This document shows, in pieces, positions 21,755 to 34,596 of a DNA stretch of 64,000 nucleotides. The translations under genes and the position numbers were made by a program. Numbering within the stretch: position 1 is the stretch's first letter; each line of letters begins with the position of its first letter. This DNA is from Diphasiastrum complanatum. Taxonomy: Eukaryota > Streptophyta > Lycopodiopsida > Lycopodiales > Lycopodiaceae. The DNA is taken from positions 53,643,714 through 53,707,713 of the forward strand of contig CM055100.1 in NCBI GenBank assembly GCA_029204225.1, given 5' to 3'. The notes below the pieces were generated by a model, which was not told the origin of the DNA, did not search any database, and saw only the letters and a program-made list of their open reading frames with translations.

Positions 21755-21936
21755 CGGCTAGCTCCTCTCCAGACACTGTTTAGTGTTAGGAAGGATAGTG
21801 TTAGAGGAAAGTAGAAGGCATCTAAATCTTGCAACTAGGCTAAGTTAGAATCCTATCTTAGTGTTCTAACCGTTTTTTGACAGGCGGAGGGCCGCTCACC
21901 ACATAATTGCTACACCCTACACAAATAAATGGATCT

Positions 21937-22027
<91 letters not shown>

Positions 22028-22150
22028 AAAGATAATGACTCTTTTATCAATCACTTGGCATTGGATATTGCACATTAATCAAATCATCAAGGACTAGCCT
22101 CGAATTTTTACTACAATCTCTCTAAGATTGCTAGGTTTGTAATTACTACA
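21755..22150 (+). other. Continuation of RE-1, then unassigned DNA with a (TC)n tract
   Basis: The first 50 bases can be read in frame with the segment before RE-2 (QQMTERLAPLQTL), consistent with the coiled-coil part of the RE-1 3' ORF. Beyond about 21800 nothing is recognisable and the RE-1 3' LTR is absent. A CT microsatellite occupies 21940-22024. Confidence 0.5.
21940..22024. repeat. (CT)n microsatellite, 85 bp
   Basis: Uninterrupted CT repeat between RE-2 and RE-3. Confidence 0.98.
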
Positions 22151-22238
22151 ACTGCTATGTGAGCTTGTTGTGAAGAGTGTTTTATGTCTGTTTTACTGTG
22201 TAGCATGATCTGTGTTCCTGTGCAAAGCAAATTCTAAG
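22151..22238 (+). repeat. RE-3 5' LTR, truncated
   Basis: From ACTGCTATGTGAGCTTG to AAATTCTAAG it parallels the end of the 3' LTR (24945-25027). Sequence further left does not match, so the 5' two thirds of this LTR are gone. Confidence 0.85.
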
Positions 22239-22239
22239 T

Positions 22240-22251
22240 TGGTATCAAAGC
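22240..22251 (+). other. RE-3 primer binding site, tRNA-iMet type
   Basis: TGGTATCAAAGC, one base from canonical, directly following the LTR end. Confidence 0.85.
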
Positions 22252-23540
22252 CGTATAGGGAGTGTACACAATACACATCGTCGTTGAAGAGAGCTTCGGA
22301 AGAACTGTCTTCTGAGAGTTCAAGATTTACGGCGGGTTGAAGACGGAAGGAGAAACACTGATGCAGAGAGTTTAGCACACAGAAGCTTGGTGAGCTTGAG
22401 ACTGTGTGAGGATTCAGAGACAAGGGTTGTCGGCTGAATCAGAACCTCAGCAAATGGAATTTTGAAATTCTGAAGCAAGCTATTTGGTGTTTGCAGTCAG
22501 TGTGCAATCAATCGGACACCGTTTGACAAACAGATTGAAGCATCAGACTCCTGACCGTAGGGCGACCTCAGAGAAAGAGAATTAGCATGTCAAAGAATTG
22601 TGAACAAGAAGCTAAGATCAAATTTGTGTGAAAAATTCTGGTCTGGAATTTGGGAGCACAAAATCAGAGATTTTTCTCCATTCTGAATTCTTTTTGGAGC
22701 TGTAAAAGTTGAAAGGAGGGCGTCCTGATTAGTCTTAGAGGATCTGAAGTGGCCGTGTGCAGCCACGAGCTGGTAAGAGAATGTGATAAACCTGAACGTG
22801 GCAGCCATATCCAAAAAAACCTTGAATGAAGAGAGGAAGAGGTAGCGAGGACAGTCGCGCGCGGCAAGCGTGACTAGTCCCATTGTGTCTGGAAGGACCC
22901 ATCGGCCCATGGAAATCGATTCGGCGCGCAAAGTTGCATGCCACTGTTGGATCTACTTAAGGCTCAATCAATGGCATAGATCGTGTTTCCGAGAAGCAGT
23001 GTGGACCATTGGATTTAAGTGACCGTTGGATGACAGCTTAAAGAGCCCATGAAAGGTTGAAGGGTCTTGAAGTGTGTTCTGGCCTTCAACTTTATTAAAA
23101 ATTTTCATACTGAAAGTTGAGTTGGGACCCTTCACAAGTGAAAGGTGAAGTTTCTTCAAGCTGAAGAAACAGTTCAAAAACTAGAAAAGTCCCTATCTTT
23201 GGGTCTCTTATCCGTTTTGACCCAAACGAAAGGCTATAACCTCCAAATGAAGGACACCTGGACTGTACCTGCAAGTACAGTACAACAAAACAGAGTGATT
23301 GTAGTGGAGAAAGTGTTCGGAGTGCGCCAAAAGTGATTTCACAATTCCACTGGGCACGTAGTTGGGAGTTGACGACTGAGTGCATTTCGGAAGGCGACGC
23401 TGATTTGGCTTTCAAATTGGTTGAAAAGCGGCGAGTGGCCTGGTAAGGAAAAAAGTGCAGGTCATTATTTTCAATTTTTGACATCACACTTGGCCTCGGC
23501 ATACTGCTTTTAGCCTACGATAGAAGTTTCAAGCAGTTTT
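22252..23540 (+). other. RE-3 leader, no gene
   Basis: About 1.3 kb between the primer site and gag with no recognisable domain. The minus-strand open frames in 22590-22944 and 23095-23502 show no family match and are taken as chance. The beginning is shared with RE-13. Confidence 0.6.
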
Positions 23541-24057
23541 GTGATGGCAAACATGGGAGAGTCCATTTTGAGTGAAAGTAGCAAATTGGACGGGATTTCC
23601 AACTATGCAGTGTGGAAATTCAAAATGAAAAACATACTGATGGAGAAAGACATGTGGGAAGTCATCACAGGTGATGAGAGAAGGCCGCCAAATGAAGCGG
23701 ATATCAAAGTGTTCGACAAAAAGATGAGGAAAGCTTTGACCTTCATTAACTTGTCAGTGAAGGATCACATCATTACCCACATTTATGATGCTGTTACACC
23801 CAGACAGGCATGGAATGTGCTAAAGGAGTAGTTTGAGACGTCAAATCCGTCTAGAATCATGTTTCTGAAGTCAAAGCTAAATAGTGCCCGCATGGAACAA
23901 GGAGAACACATTCAAACGTACATGACCATAATCAAAATAATGAGGGATGAACTCCATTCTATTGGTGAGCGCATACGTGATGTGGAGCTGGTGCACAATG
24001 CATTGTGCGGCATTGCAGAACCCTATCAGATGTTTATGAGCAAAATAGCATTTTGAT
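23541..24057 (+). pseudogene. RE-3 copia Gag
   Basis: Reads KLDGISNYAVWKFKMKNIL near 23585, then MWEVITGDE, then QAWNVLKE, the order seen in copia-type Gag (UBN2/retrotran_gag family). One TAG at 23829 (probably from CAG) interrupts it and the frame continues as FETSNPSRIMFLKSKL and beyond until the deletion junction at about 24057. The zinc knuckle is lost in the deletion. Confidence 0.88.
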
Positions 24058-24701
24058 GCTACGCTGTATAGGCAGTTAGTAGGGAGCTTGATTTACCTTA
24101 CCACGACTAGACCAGATATATGTTATGTTGTTGGCATTGTAAGTCAGTTTATGGCAGCACCTACGGAAACACATTGGAAGGCAGCTAAACGCATTTTGTG
24201 CTATGTGAAAGGCACTTCAGATTATGGCTTGATTTACAAGAAGCATGATGGGTTACCTAAGTTGTGTGGTTATGTGGATGCGGATTGGAGAGGTGACTAT
24301 GATGATTGTAGATCCACCACAGGGTATGTATTCCAGTTTTGTGGTAGTTGCTTTTCCTGGTCTAGTAAGAAGCAAAGTATAAGGCAATGTGTAGTGCAGC
24401 ACAAGCAGCTATATGGTTGAGACAAATCTTGGAAGAAGTTGGCATGAAGTAGAAAAATCCCACGACATTACATAGCGATAGTCAGAGTGGCATTCAGCTA
24501 GCAAAGAATCCAGTGTTCCATGTGAGAACCAAATACATTGAGATTCAGCATCACTTTATACGTGAGAGGCTGCTGAGTCGTGAAATTCATGTTGTTCATT
24601 GTAGCACAGAAGAAAAACTAGCTGATATTTTCACTAAGCCACTTGTTGAAGAAAAGTTTGATAAGTTTAGATCAAAGCTTTTTGTACTTAAAGTTTGTTG
24701 A
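24058..24701 (+). pseudogene. RE-3 copia RNase H (C-terminal pol remnant)
   Basis: Begins at LYRQLVGSLIYLTTTRPDI, the standard entry into copia RNase H, and continues through GYVDADWRGDYDDCRSTTGY (24270-24330). After a frameshift near 24415 it resumes, with HVRTKYIEIQHHFIRE and KLADIFTKPL (24513-24660) closing the polyprotein. It follows Gag directly, which defines the internal deletion. Confidence 0.9.
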
Positions 24702-24745
24702 CTTTAAAGCTATGTATATGACTATATAAAAAGTAGACTCTACTT

Positions 24746-24757
24746 TAAGGGAGAGAG
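24746..24757 (+). other. RE-3 polypurine tract
   Basis: AAGGGAGAGAG immediately before the 3' LTR. Confidence 0.75.
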
Positions 24758-25027
24758 TTAAAATTAGAGTAGAATCACTGTGTTACTGTACTGTGGGTCC
24801 TATTAGTTGATAAGGATCAGTTGGCCTTGCCATGAGGCAATTCAACGGGACACACGTCTCGCCAACGACAACCTGGGTCATGCATGGGTTGCTTGAGTGA
24901 ACAACTATATGTACAGTGTAATTTCATTTTGTGAAAAACAGTTGCTATGTGAGCTTGCTGTGGAGAGTGTTTATGTCTGTGTTACTTTGTAGCATGATCA
25001 GTGTTCCTGTGCAAAGCAAATTCTAAG
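24758..25027 (+). repeat. RE-3 3' LTR (about 270 bp)
   Basis: Starts near TTAAAATTAGAGTAG and ends AAATTCTAAG. The middle phrase about a CCTTGCCATGAGGCAA segment and a GGGTCATGCATGGGTTGC segment reappears, diverged, in the RE-13 LTR. The start is not a clean TG, so the left end may be off by a few bases. Confidence 0.8.
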
Positions 25028-25539
25028 TAAAAGATCAAGCAAAGATTTATGTTTCTACTCTTGGCCTTGGAAAACAATGTCACTAGCTCTCAAAATTGCA
25101 TTTCAAAAAAATGTAAATACAAAAGATCCTAATTAAAATGATAATAGATCAGCCTAGATCTAAGCATTAGGTTTTCCATCATTAAGTCTTGACCTAATTC
25201 TACCATATGAATCCGTAATCTAGGAATCACATTGACTTGGTGGTTAGATTAGGTGAGTGATGTGCATTGTCACCAAATCTCTTAAATGTTGCCTACGAAT
25301 TAGGACCTCAAGTTTGGAGCTCAAATTGGCAACCCACCCCATCCACATGCAAATGGATTTTAATCACCTTTTAAATATTTAAGTACGAGGAATGTAGACA
25401 AGCATATTAAAATAAGTCTTTTCTTAAACATTCAACATCAATTGCACTGATTTATTATTCTCAATAGACAACACAAAACTAATTATACTAAATCTATAAA
25501 TCTTTCAGCAAGTGACAACTTTACATGATATACAATTAT
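25028..25539. other. AT-rich spacer, nothing recognised
   Basis: About 510 bp between RE-3 and the RE-4 LTR. No coding domain, LTR end or terminal inverted repeat is apparent on either strand. Confidence 0.5.
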
Positions 25540-26296
25540 TGTAGTGGGATATTTTCTATCCTAGCCTCAACCCTAGATCAAGCACACAAGCATCAAGGAG
25601 ACGAGGTTAGTTGTCACTCGGAGGTTCGTTCGCATGAGAGCGATAGCATAATCCAAATTCTAGCATGTGCATTCTAACATTAAGATCCATTAACACTAAG
25701 AATTAACACTACAACCATTAACCCTAATCCACAATGATAGAAATTTGGCCCTCTCTCTCCTCTTCTCTCTCACAAAAAGCATAAGAACAATCAATCCCAA
25801 TAAACATCAAATCCAACAACTAGAAAATACAAAGAAAGCATGAGAGATGGAGGAAACGAGATGAAGAGCAAGGACATTCTTGATCCATTTCATAAGAGGG
25901 CCAACATGCTTGTGTTGAAATGAAGAGAGAACATGTACACTCATTCGAAACTACCATTTATATAGTGGATTGGAGGGTCTTTGGACTCAATTCCTATTAG
26001 CCAATTCCTACCTCTCTAACTATTCAAATTTAAAAAGAATTTGAAACCCATTCATTATTTGGAGGACCCAATTTGAAATTGAATTTTGGTGAGAACCCCT
26101 ATTTCATTCACTAACTTGACTTTTGGGCCTACAATATTAAAAGTCCCGCAAAAAGGCCTAAAGTCTTTTTATTAACTTTCTAACCAATCAAATCTTTATG
26201 TGATCATCGGGTTGGACTTACACACGCAAGGTGCCAAATCCCTCTCACTTATTAACTAGGGTTAGGGTTTCCTTGGGATTTGCAAACCCACCAGTA
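25540..26296 (-). repeat. RE-4 3' LTR (757 bp)
   Basis: On the minus strand it begins TACTGGTGGG (TG lost by mutation; compare TGTTGGAGGG in RE-8) and ends CCCACTACA. It is collinear with the RE-1 LTR, and a TATA box lies at 25957-25965. Confidence 0.88.
25957..25965 (-). promoter_or_regulatory. TATA box in RE-4 LTR
   Basis: CTATATAAA on the minus strand, at the same relative place as the TATA boxes in the RE-1 and RE-8 LTRs. Confidence 0.55.
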
Positions 26297-26318
26297 GTAT
26301 CCCCCACCAAAATTGGTG
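26297..26318 (-). other. RE-4 polypurine tract with overlapping hairpin
   Basis: The minus strand reads TTGGTGGGGGATAC before the LTR. The first bases form the right arm of the inverted repeat CCACCAATTTTGGTGG, which is also present in RE-8 (48683-48698). Confidence 0.8.
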
Positions 26319-26346
26319 GCGGTCCCATGACACCTCGTGAAATTAT

Positions 26347-28470
26347 TCATTTGGAGCTCTGGTCGGCCTCCCTTCGCACCTTGATGAGATGGTACTGCAC
26401 TTTCTTCATTAATTCTAGGTGATCCGTATTGAAATTGGACTTGTGCAAAAAAAAATACTTATTCATGTCTGCAATCCATTTTGAGGTTGTCCATGTTGTG
26501 AATTTGGACTCCCATGCTCCTCCTAGCATTGCAACACGATAGTACAAACGAGCTATCGACAACTGATCTTGTAACTTGTCGGACGCCATCGAAACATTTA
26601 GATCGAAAGCCAATTGAGGTAAGCAATCATCCCATTTAGTTGAAATAGATGCCAACTTGGACAAGTCATTTGCAAAGAGTGTCGATTGTCTAACCGTTGG
26701 ATTTGGAGAAGACATATACTGATAAGCTATATTTCTAGTAGATTATGGGCCAATCTTGGGTAAGGATACTGATTTAATCCATTGGAATACCCAAATCTTT
26801 TCATTTATGTCATTGCGGCATTGACACATAGTATGGATCTACTTGCAATTGGCGAGGACTCGCGACATAGATCTTGATGGAATTTGGAGGTTTCTCGCCA
26901 ATGCAAGTAGCCTATCCAACTCTATCCTAGCTTCAATCTCTAAAGTCCAGAACTTCAGGACCCATGCACCCCTCGAGGAGTCATGTGGATGTTGTTGTAA
27001 TAAATTATGAATCTTCTCTTCGACGATGATAGGTTTCTAGAACAAGGGCTTTGCCTTTGATGTTGATGGCCCCGCTTCGGTGGCTTGTGCTTCGTGACTT
27101 CTTCAACATCTGCCTTATGATCCAATCCTATATCTCCTTGATCTTGATCTTGCTAGGATGGTGAGAACTGAGGTACCACTGGTATTTGAATCTGGGGGTT
27201 TGATTCGAGAACCTAAGTGGCTACTGATTACCGTTTTTGGTGGCCAACTCAGTCGATGTTGTGTGTTTGAACTTATCAAATCAGCCTTGAAACTCTACCA
27301 ATGAGATTTGATAAGTCTCAACCTTTTTAGACAAGTAATTGATCTCCTCTTGTGAGATAGGACGATCTGGGACTTGTGTTTGCAGATATGTGTCTCGTTC
27401 AAGGGTGCTTGAATCCAATTCACCTTGAAGTCTCTCTCAATCAAGGTTAGCCATATCCAGTTGCCCTTGAAGCAGCAAAACTTGTTGTTTGGCATCCTAA
27501 ACAGCTTTGTCCACTTGATCTTGTGCAGTTGTCAAAAGATTTTGGAGTGTAACCACATAGCCTTCGAGAGTTTCGACTGATTGCTTGGCCTTCTTTAACT
27601 CGGATTCTGACTTCTCTTCATGTTGTTTGGCGATCTCCACTTCTCAATTCAACTGAATCACCTTTTGGCTGATCAAAGTGTTCTCGGATCCCAAATTAGA
27701 AATTTGTTTTTCCATGTCTTTATTCTTATCCATCATGGTCTGTATCATCCGTCCAAGGTGTGAATGGATTCCAAGGATGTCACTAAAATCCAAGGGTCTT
27801 GAGGATGTAGCAGCAACAACAACAGCATGAATAGCAACTCCAGGTGTTGTTCTGGTTTGGTGTTGAGGTTGTGCTTGTGGCTCTTCTTCCTAGAAGAGGT
27901 CTTCTCCTTCATATCCTTCAGGCACTACGACATCGAACTGGTTCAGCGATTTAATTGCACGAACGATCTTGATGGTGTCTGGTGCCTGATCTGCTTGATC
28001 TATCTAAAAAATGGAATCAAAATCATTAGTTGTGTCATGAAACTATTCGAATCCTCTTCCGGAGGATTGGAGTACAAAGGGTGCTAGGCTCTGAGGCATC
28101 ACAAAAGGTTTACGGGGGATTGAAATCATCGAACAGAGTCATCTACGTATTAAGTGAAATAGCTTGAGTGTGTGGGGGTGAGGTGGCTTGGGCAGCTGTG
28201 ATTGAAATTGTATCTCCAATGGTCATAGACTGACCCTGTGAAGAAGCAGATGCTAGGGAAGTGTTAGAGGAATGGAAAGTGCAGAGTGGGTTGTAGCAGG
28301 GGGTGGTAGCACAGCTGAAGTTGGTTGCCTAGTATGGCGACGAGACGTGGGATGCGAGTAAGGAATAACGACTTCTCTACTAGTACTCGTCGGTGACTAG
28401 ATGTCTAGCAAGAAGACTCGGTTGGTGCTATATCTTTGTAGATGGATAAGACTGATTCAGCACAAAAATC
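26347..28470 (-). pseudogene. RE-4 extra 3' ORF, C-terminal and middle part
   Basis: The last 123 residues are open and match RE-8 and RE-7: TVRQSTLFANDLSKLAS, TKWDDCLPQLAFDLN, DQLSIARLYYRVAM and TTWTTSKWIADM, ending in a basic KVRREADQSSK tail. Upstream (26720-28440) the frame is broken, but pieces comparable to RE-8 remain: a coiled-coil-like stretch and the low-complexity segment with ATISITAAQ and SPPHTQA near 28180. No named domain family is recognised. The position, in sense between integrase and the 3' LTR, is where env-like or accessory ORFs lie in plant gypsy elements, but no membrane segment or signal peptide is visible here. Confidence 0.75.
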
Positions 28471-28493
28471 ATGGATCTTATTATCTAGGCAAA

Positions 28494-29792
<1,299 letters not shown>

Positions 29793-29849
29793 AACTGTTT
29801 TAAACCAGTTATAAGATTCCAATGGTTTCTGATCTTGTAATTGGATTCA

Positions 29850-30390
29850 ACTATGTGGTGGAGTATCTAAGATGAAATGCATTCCTTCATGAGGTTGCCA
29901 ACCATTAGGAAGTTGGTCAACGGTTGTGCAATGACATGGATGGTAGGATCTCGGATGGACTCTAGCAAATAACCATCATTCGTCCAGTAAAGTTTGATGG
30001 TCGTATCAATAAAAGATTTTATGACATTCTTGGCATGCTTGTGTTTTGGTGAAGGCTGGGTCACTGAAGATATGCCTATAGCAGCAAGGGCGACTTCAGT
30101 AACACGTAGCTTGTGGGTAGCTCCCTGGTAGGTAATATAAAATTTAGACTTCTCTCCTGTCCAGTTACTAAAGGCCATCATAATGAATTGCATATTAATT
30201 TTGCTAGAAAAGCTCATGGATCCCCATTGTCGTGAGCATAGGCTCAGCAAGGGTCATCCATTGAGCCACCATGCTTGTGCTAGAAAGTATCATAATGTCC
30301 GTTGTGGTTGGAATATCATGATGAATGACATAACGTGGAGACTGACTAGTATCGGTAGAAGACATGATGATAGAAGGCAAAAACTGAGAG
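29850..30390 (-). pseudogene. RE-4 extra 3' ORF, N-terminal domain
   Basis: Starts at ATG 30366 (MSSTDTSQSPRYVIHH). After one frameshift it reads WMTLAEPMLTTMG, then ITYQGATHKLRV, then NDGYLLESIRDPTIHVIAQP. RE-7 has the corresponding WLQPAGPLLAAMG, LYQGTTYKVRI and NDYLIEAIIEFVIQVAVHL. The domain is about 150 residues long with alternating hydrophobic positions. I recognise no family. The foldback element separates it from the rest of the ORF. Confidence 0.72.
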
Positions 30391-31127
30391 TAAATGATGC
30401 AAGAGTGTATTAGAAAGCTGTATGAAAGTTTAGAAAAGTTTTGGTCACGAGATAATTTTGCAAGAGCTTTGCTAGCACAAGTGAAAAATGAAATCGAATT
30501 CAACCCTTTTATAAGCTGATTTGGAGGGTCCATTAGACAAAGTACTAGTTTGGCTCATCAATTCTGGACAGAAATTTGCATGCAGGCTCAGTACTGTGAA
30601 AATAGCTTCCAGAAATCTCAGCGAAGGTTCTTGACAACTATGGTAGTCTGGCGAAGTTTTGAAGGTATTCATCATTCGCCTAAGGACATCCTTCACCTAG
30701 GTACTATATGTAATAAAAATTTCTAGGGTCTGAACATATGTCCAACCTGATTTTGGCATTCTGAATCCATCTGTCAGGTCGGTGAAGGTTCATAATGATG
30801 ATATCTGGGTCGGCAAAGGTTCCCAAAGTGGTAAGCTTCTGAATGTTTACCTGACTTCAACTAGGTAGTTTCTCTGCAAGATAACCTTCGTCTAACTCGT
30901 GTACTGAACTGGATGTATGATTTGGCAACTCGGCGAAGGTTTTTGAAATAGTATGTTCAAGATCTGACTCAAAAAGTGAATTTCTAAGTCATTTTTCATC
31001 AAAAATTGATTCTTGAAAATAGTTTTCTTCAACTTTCTCTAATCTGATGACTTTTTTCTACTTTTGCTCATGATTCTTTTTCTTTTGTCTTTTTTTTTTT
31101 TTACAGTGTCCTTTCCAAAAAAAAAAA
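30391..31127 (-). other. RE-4 post-pol spacer with GGCGAAGG motifs
   Basis: No gene is visible. The motif GGCGAAGG and variants occur about eight times (for example near 30620, 30652, 30676, 30778, 30811, 30884 and 30933), matching the cluster in the leaders of RE-1 and RE-12. A T-rich stretch lies at 31060-31130. Confidence 0.65.
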
Positions 31128-32264
31128 TCAATCAAGTAGTGAAAAACAAAGAAATTGCAAAACAACAAAAGTAAAACTGATAAGGTGTTGGATCATGCTA
31201 GTTGAACTGGTTGGCAACCAAAATTTGTGTAGTCGGCTGCCATTCACTGGGGTGTTAAAATATTTTCCATCCAAATGTTCTAAAATAACTGCTCCGTAGG
31301 ACAATATCTCTTTCACTTTGTATGGTCCTTCGTCTGTAAACTTCAATTTTCCTTTGATCAGTTGCTTTTATACATCAATGCTAGATCTCCTTCCTTCAGA
31401 AAAGCGGTGATCATGCCATGCCTTGCAACGAGTTTTTTCTGCTGCTAATGCATGTATTGCCATCAATTTGGTTTCACATAGTTTATGTAAGGCCTCATGA
31501 TGCATTTGTAAGGATTTTGAATTATCCAATCGTTCTGTGGCTGCTATACGCAAATTCAATCGGCATCACTACATCTTGACCATAAACCAGTTGAAATGGT
31601 GTTTGATTCATACTAACTTTGTAAGCAGTTCTGAATGCCCATAACACTGCATGAAATTTATGTGACTTGCTTCAACCATTTTTGTCATAATGTTGCAGAG
31701 AAGATTCAACTAGTCCATTACCCCTTGGATAATACGGAGTACTAAACTGGTGTATAACGAAAAAGTCTTCCAACAAACACTTTCTCGTTTCCTTAACAAA
31801 GTGTGTTTCGTGATCACTTACGATCTTGATAGGACATCCAAACCAATGATGTGCTCATACAGGAACTTAATGGTAGACTTAGCATCGACAACTCTAACTG
31901 CTTTTGCTTCGACCCACTTGGTCATATAATCCATTGCCACAATGATATATCTGGCTTGAGATCCTCTTGCCGCAGGATGAATAGGACCAACATACTCAAG
32001 TCTTCATTTCTCAAATGATGCTTGCAATAAAACCGGATTCAAAGGTTCATAATTCTGCTTCGTAGGACGCCGTGCTCGTTGACATACATCACATGACTGA
32101 CTATAGTTTTTGGTATCCTTATGAAGAGTCGGCCACCAACACAATGATTGTAAAAGTTTGCGAACAGTGATATCTATTGAAAAATGTCCACCTCCCATCC
32201 CATCATGTGAGAACATGATTAGATCAGGTACTTTGTGAGGCAACACACATCTTCTCAAAATATT
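31128..32264 (-). pseudogene. RE-4 integrase (5'-truncated pol)
   Basis: From right to left: RCVLPHKVPDLIMFSHDG, the zinc module HDGMGGGH and CDVC (32220-32080), then core phrases, YYPRGNGLVESS near 31725 and the basic C-terminus HALAAEKTRCKAWHD near 31420, ending NGSRLHKFW near 31225. The third catalytic acid (Glu in VESS) is retained, unlike in RE-1, but stops and frameshifts break the frame. Copia RE-5 begins at 32265 within the zinc-module region. Confidence 0.85.
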
Positions 32265-33086
32265 TAAGAAACAAGATGTTTTTGTTACCAAAGCACTGCT
32301 AGCTCTCGACTCCCAATCTGACGAAAAGGCACAAAAAAAAAATGTTTGCGAATAGCACGAACAACAGGAGAAGGTCAAACGACGCGAAATGACACAAAAA
32401 TCTTCGCGACACGAAACATTTTGCATTCCAAAGGACCAGAAAGATCAAACAAGTACTGTGAAGTACAGTCTCCTGATATGATATGGTGACATCAGCAGAA
32501 GAGCGTTAGGACATGTCTAATCTCCCACTCTTGTAATCTGTGATTAGTTATAGATTGTTTAGTCTATCTAATCAAGATATTACTCTGAATATATGTAGTT
32601 GCTATATGCACTGATACAGATAGATAGACTGAATATAGAATAGAGAAGTCCTCCAGTGAGCGAGACAATTTTGTAAGGAGGATCCACAGAGATCCAAGAA
32701 GTCCGCTAGTAAGCGAGACACTGTTCGTGGGAAAACACTGATTCTCTCGTGCCAATGCGATGTGTGAGTCTGTCATACAGTGCTTGAACAAAAGAGGATC
32801 AGTGGATGATGTTGTAGCTAATATGCACATAACATTCTAAATTTGTCTGATCTCGATTGAATTATTGTTTGTTTATTGTTCATGTATTTCATTCGCTTGT
32901 TTTATCTATTTTGCACATAGGTTCAATCTTGTTAAATGCTGAATTAATCCAAAAATATGTAGGTCAGCACTGTCTATCTATATTCTGGAGGATTGTAGGA
33001 ATGATATAATGGATAGTGACTAACAATCATATCCGAACTCCATCCGAACTCATTTGCGTTTCATTTTGTCTTCGCGATTCGCTTCA
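32265..33086 (+). repeat. RE-5 5' LTR (about 822 bp)
   Basis: Begins TAAGAAACAAGAT (3' copy: TGAAGAAACAAGAT) and ends TTCGCTTCA before the primer site. About 255 bp at its start match 38251-38520 closely. Confidence 0.85.
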
Positions 33087-33087
33087 G

Positions 33088-33099
33088 TGGTATCAGAGC
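33088..33099 (+). other. RE-5 primer binding site, tRNA-iMet
   Basis: TGGTATCAGAGC, an exact match to the complement of the initiator tRNA-Met 3' end. Confidence 0.92.
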
Positions 33100-33231
33100 T
33101 CCGGCTTGGATTGTCAGAGCTGTCATGACAGACTCATATCCGAGACCAAATATAATTAAAACGCTATCAGATCTAGGAGGCAAAGCATTCAGAACAAGAA
33201 ACCAGTAACAAGCAGAAGACGATCTACAACA

Positions 33232-34596
33232 ATGGCTTCAATAAGCAGTATACAATCAAAGATCTGTACAATGCTAGACTCATCATGGTCGAATTTCCTA
33301 GCAGGGAAGGTTAAGACCTCTCTTATACTAAAGGGAGAAGGATTATTTCCTTGGGTAGATGACACCAAAGAAATGCCTACAACTACAAGCAAGGAGCTAC
33401 GTGAATGGAGAGAAAAGAACGACAAGGCAGTAGCCATGTTGTCATCATCCATCGAAGATAGTCTCACACTTGACCTGGCTACACTCTCCAATGCAAGAGA
33501 GATGTGGGATACTCTACTCACAAGATTTCAGACAAAATCACGCAGTCAGATCATGCTTCTTGAAGATCAGCTAACAAACCTGCAATGGGATGGCAAAGAC
33601 CTCACCTCCTTTATCAGAAACAACAAAATGTGTGATTTTCGACACAAGGTTTCGACAACGGATTCAAAAAAATTTCATAATCTGTCGGAATCCGACACAA
33701 AAAAAAAAAATTTGCCGAAATTTTTTTTTTTGTCAAATTTTTTTTTTCAGACGTCGGATTTCGACGGCCAGTAAAAATGTCGAAATCCAACATCCCATTT
33801 TGGATACTGCACCTTTGTAAATGGATGATGTCACCTGTCCGTGCATAAAAAAAAAAGCATAAAGCGGACGTCGAATTCCAACGGATAATACAGATGTCGG
33901 AATCCGACGTCCGTGACCGAATTCTATAAGTTGTATTATTTTTCTAGGGTTTTCTTATTTTTTATTCTTGTAGGAGATTGTTGGAGATCGGCTTTTGGAA
34001 TTCGATGTCCACGTGGCAAAAAAAAAATGAACTTTTTTTTCAAGACATGGTAGAAATAAAAGAAAAATTTTCTTTTCAGGTTCATTTTTTTCCACATGGA
34101 CATCGGATTCCGACGTCCACGTGGTCGAGCCATTCGAAATCCGACGTCCACGTGGCATGTTCTCTGAAAAATATTTTTTCCGGCCGGTTGCCAGTTTTGG
34201 GCTTGGCGTCGGATTCCGACGGATTTTAAATGCGACAAATTTTGACGACCCTATAGCGACGTATTTTTCGACGCTCGCGTCGATTCAAAAAAAAAAACGC
34301 GATTTCACGTCGAAAATCACGGCAATTCTTGTAGTGAGATGAAGGACCTGTTCCTTTCACTATACAATTTCGGATTAAAGAATGCATTATCAACAGAGAA
34401 GCAGCTTACCTACCTGTTACGAACTCTACCAAGATCCTTCCAGACAACCCGAACGTTGCTAGCAAGAGATCCAGCTATGACACTTGAAAAGGCAATGATC
34501 GAGATTCGAGAGGAAGTCGAAGCTCGAGAGCACCTTGATCACAAGGATGCTTCTGACCAAGCTCTCTACAACAACAAGGAGAAGACGAAGAAGTAG
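33232..34596 (+). pseudogene. RE-5 copia Gag split by a MITE
   Basis: The first part (33232-33618) opens at MASISSIQSKICTML and includes LREWREKNDKAVAML and SNAREMWDTLLTRF, a copia Gag signature, up to LTSFIRN. The second part resumes at MKDLFLSLYNFGLKNAL (34339) and continues to KEKTKK before a TAG at 34594. Removing 33619-34336 would place the two parts next to each other, so the MITE hit an existing gag. The two parts do not rejoin in a clean frame. Confidence 0.87.
33619..34336. mobile_element. CACTA-type MITE, about 718 bp
   Basis: The right end is CTTGTAGTG, whose complement CACTACAAG is the conserved terminus of CACTA (En/Spm) transposons. The left end is diverged, but both ends share the subterminal 12-mer GTGATTTTCGAC in inverted orientation (33632-33643 and 34309-34320). 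Many copies of a GTCGGATTCCGAC-like palindrome lie inside (near 33683, 33752, 33871, 33895, 34102, 34135 and 34206), resembling the subterminal transposase-binding repeats of this class. It has no coding capacity. Confidence 0.78.

Larger units (their letters stand above)
22151..25027 (+). mobile_element. RE-3: internally deleted Ty1/copia element
   Basis: The last 88 bp of a 5' LTR (22151-22238) match the end of the LTR at 24758-25027. An iMet primer site, a leader, a copia Gag and the C-terminal RNase H portion follow; protease, integrase and RT are missing between about 24055 and 24065. RE-13 on the minus strand at 60405-61490 has the same leader start (AGGGAGTGTACACAATACA-like) and a related LTR. 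The element could only have moved with enzymes from another copy. Confidence 0.85.

Noticed and set aside
22590-23177. Several minus-strand open frames in the RE-3 leader
   Set aside because: No domain match; they lie in the untranslated leader of a plus-strand copia element.
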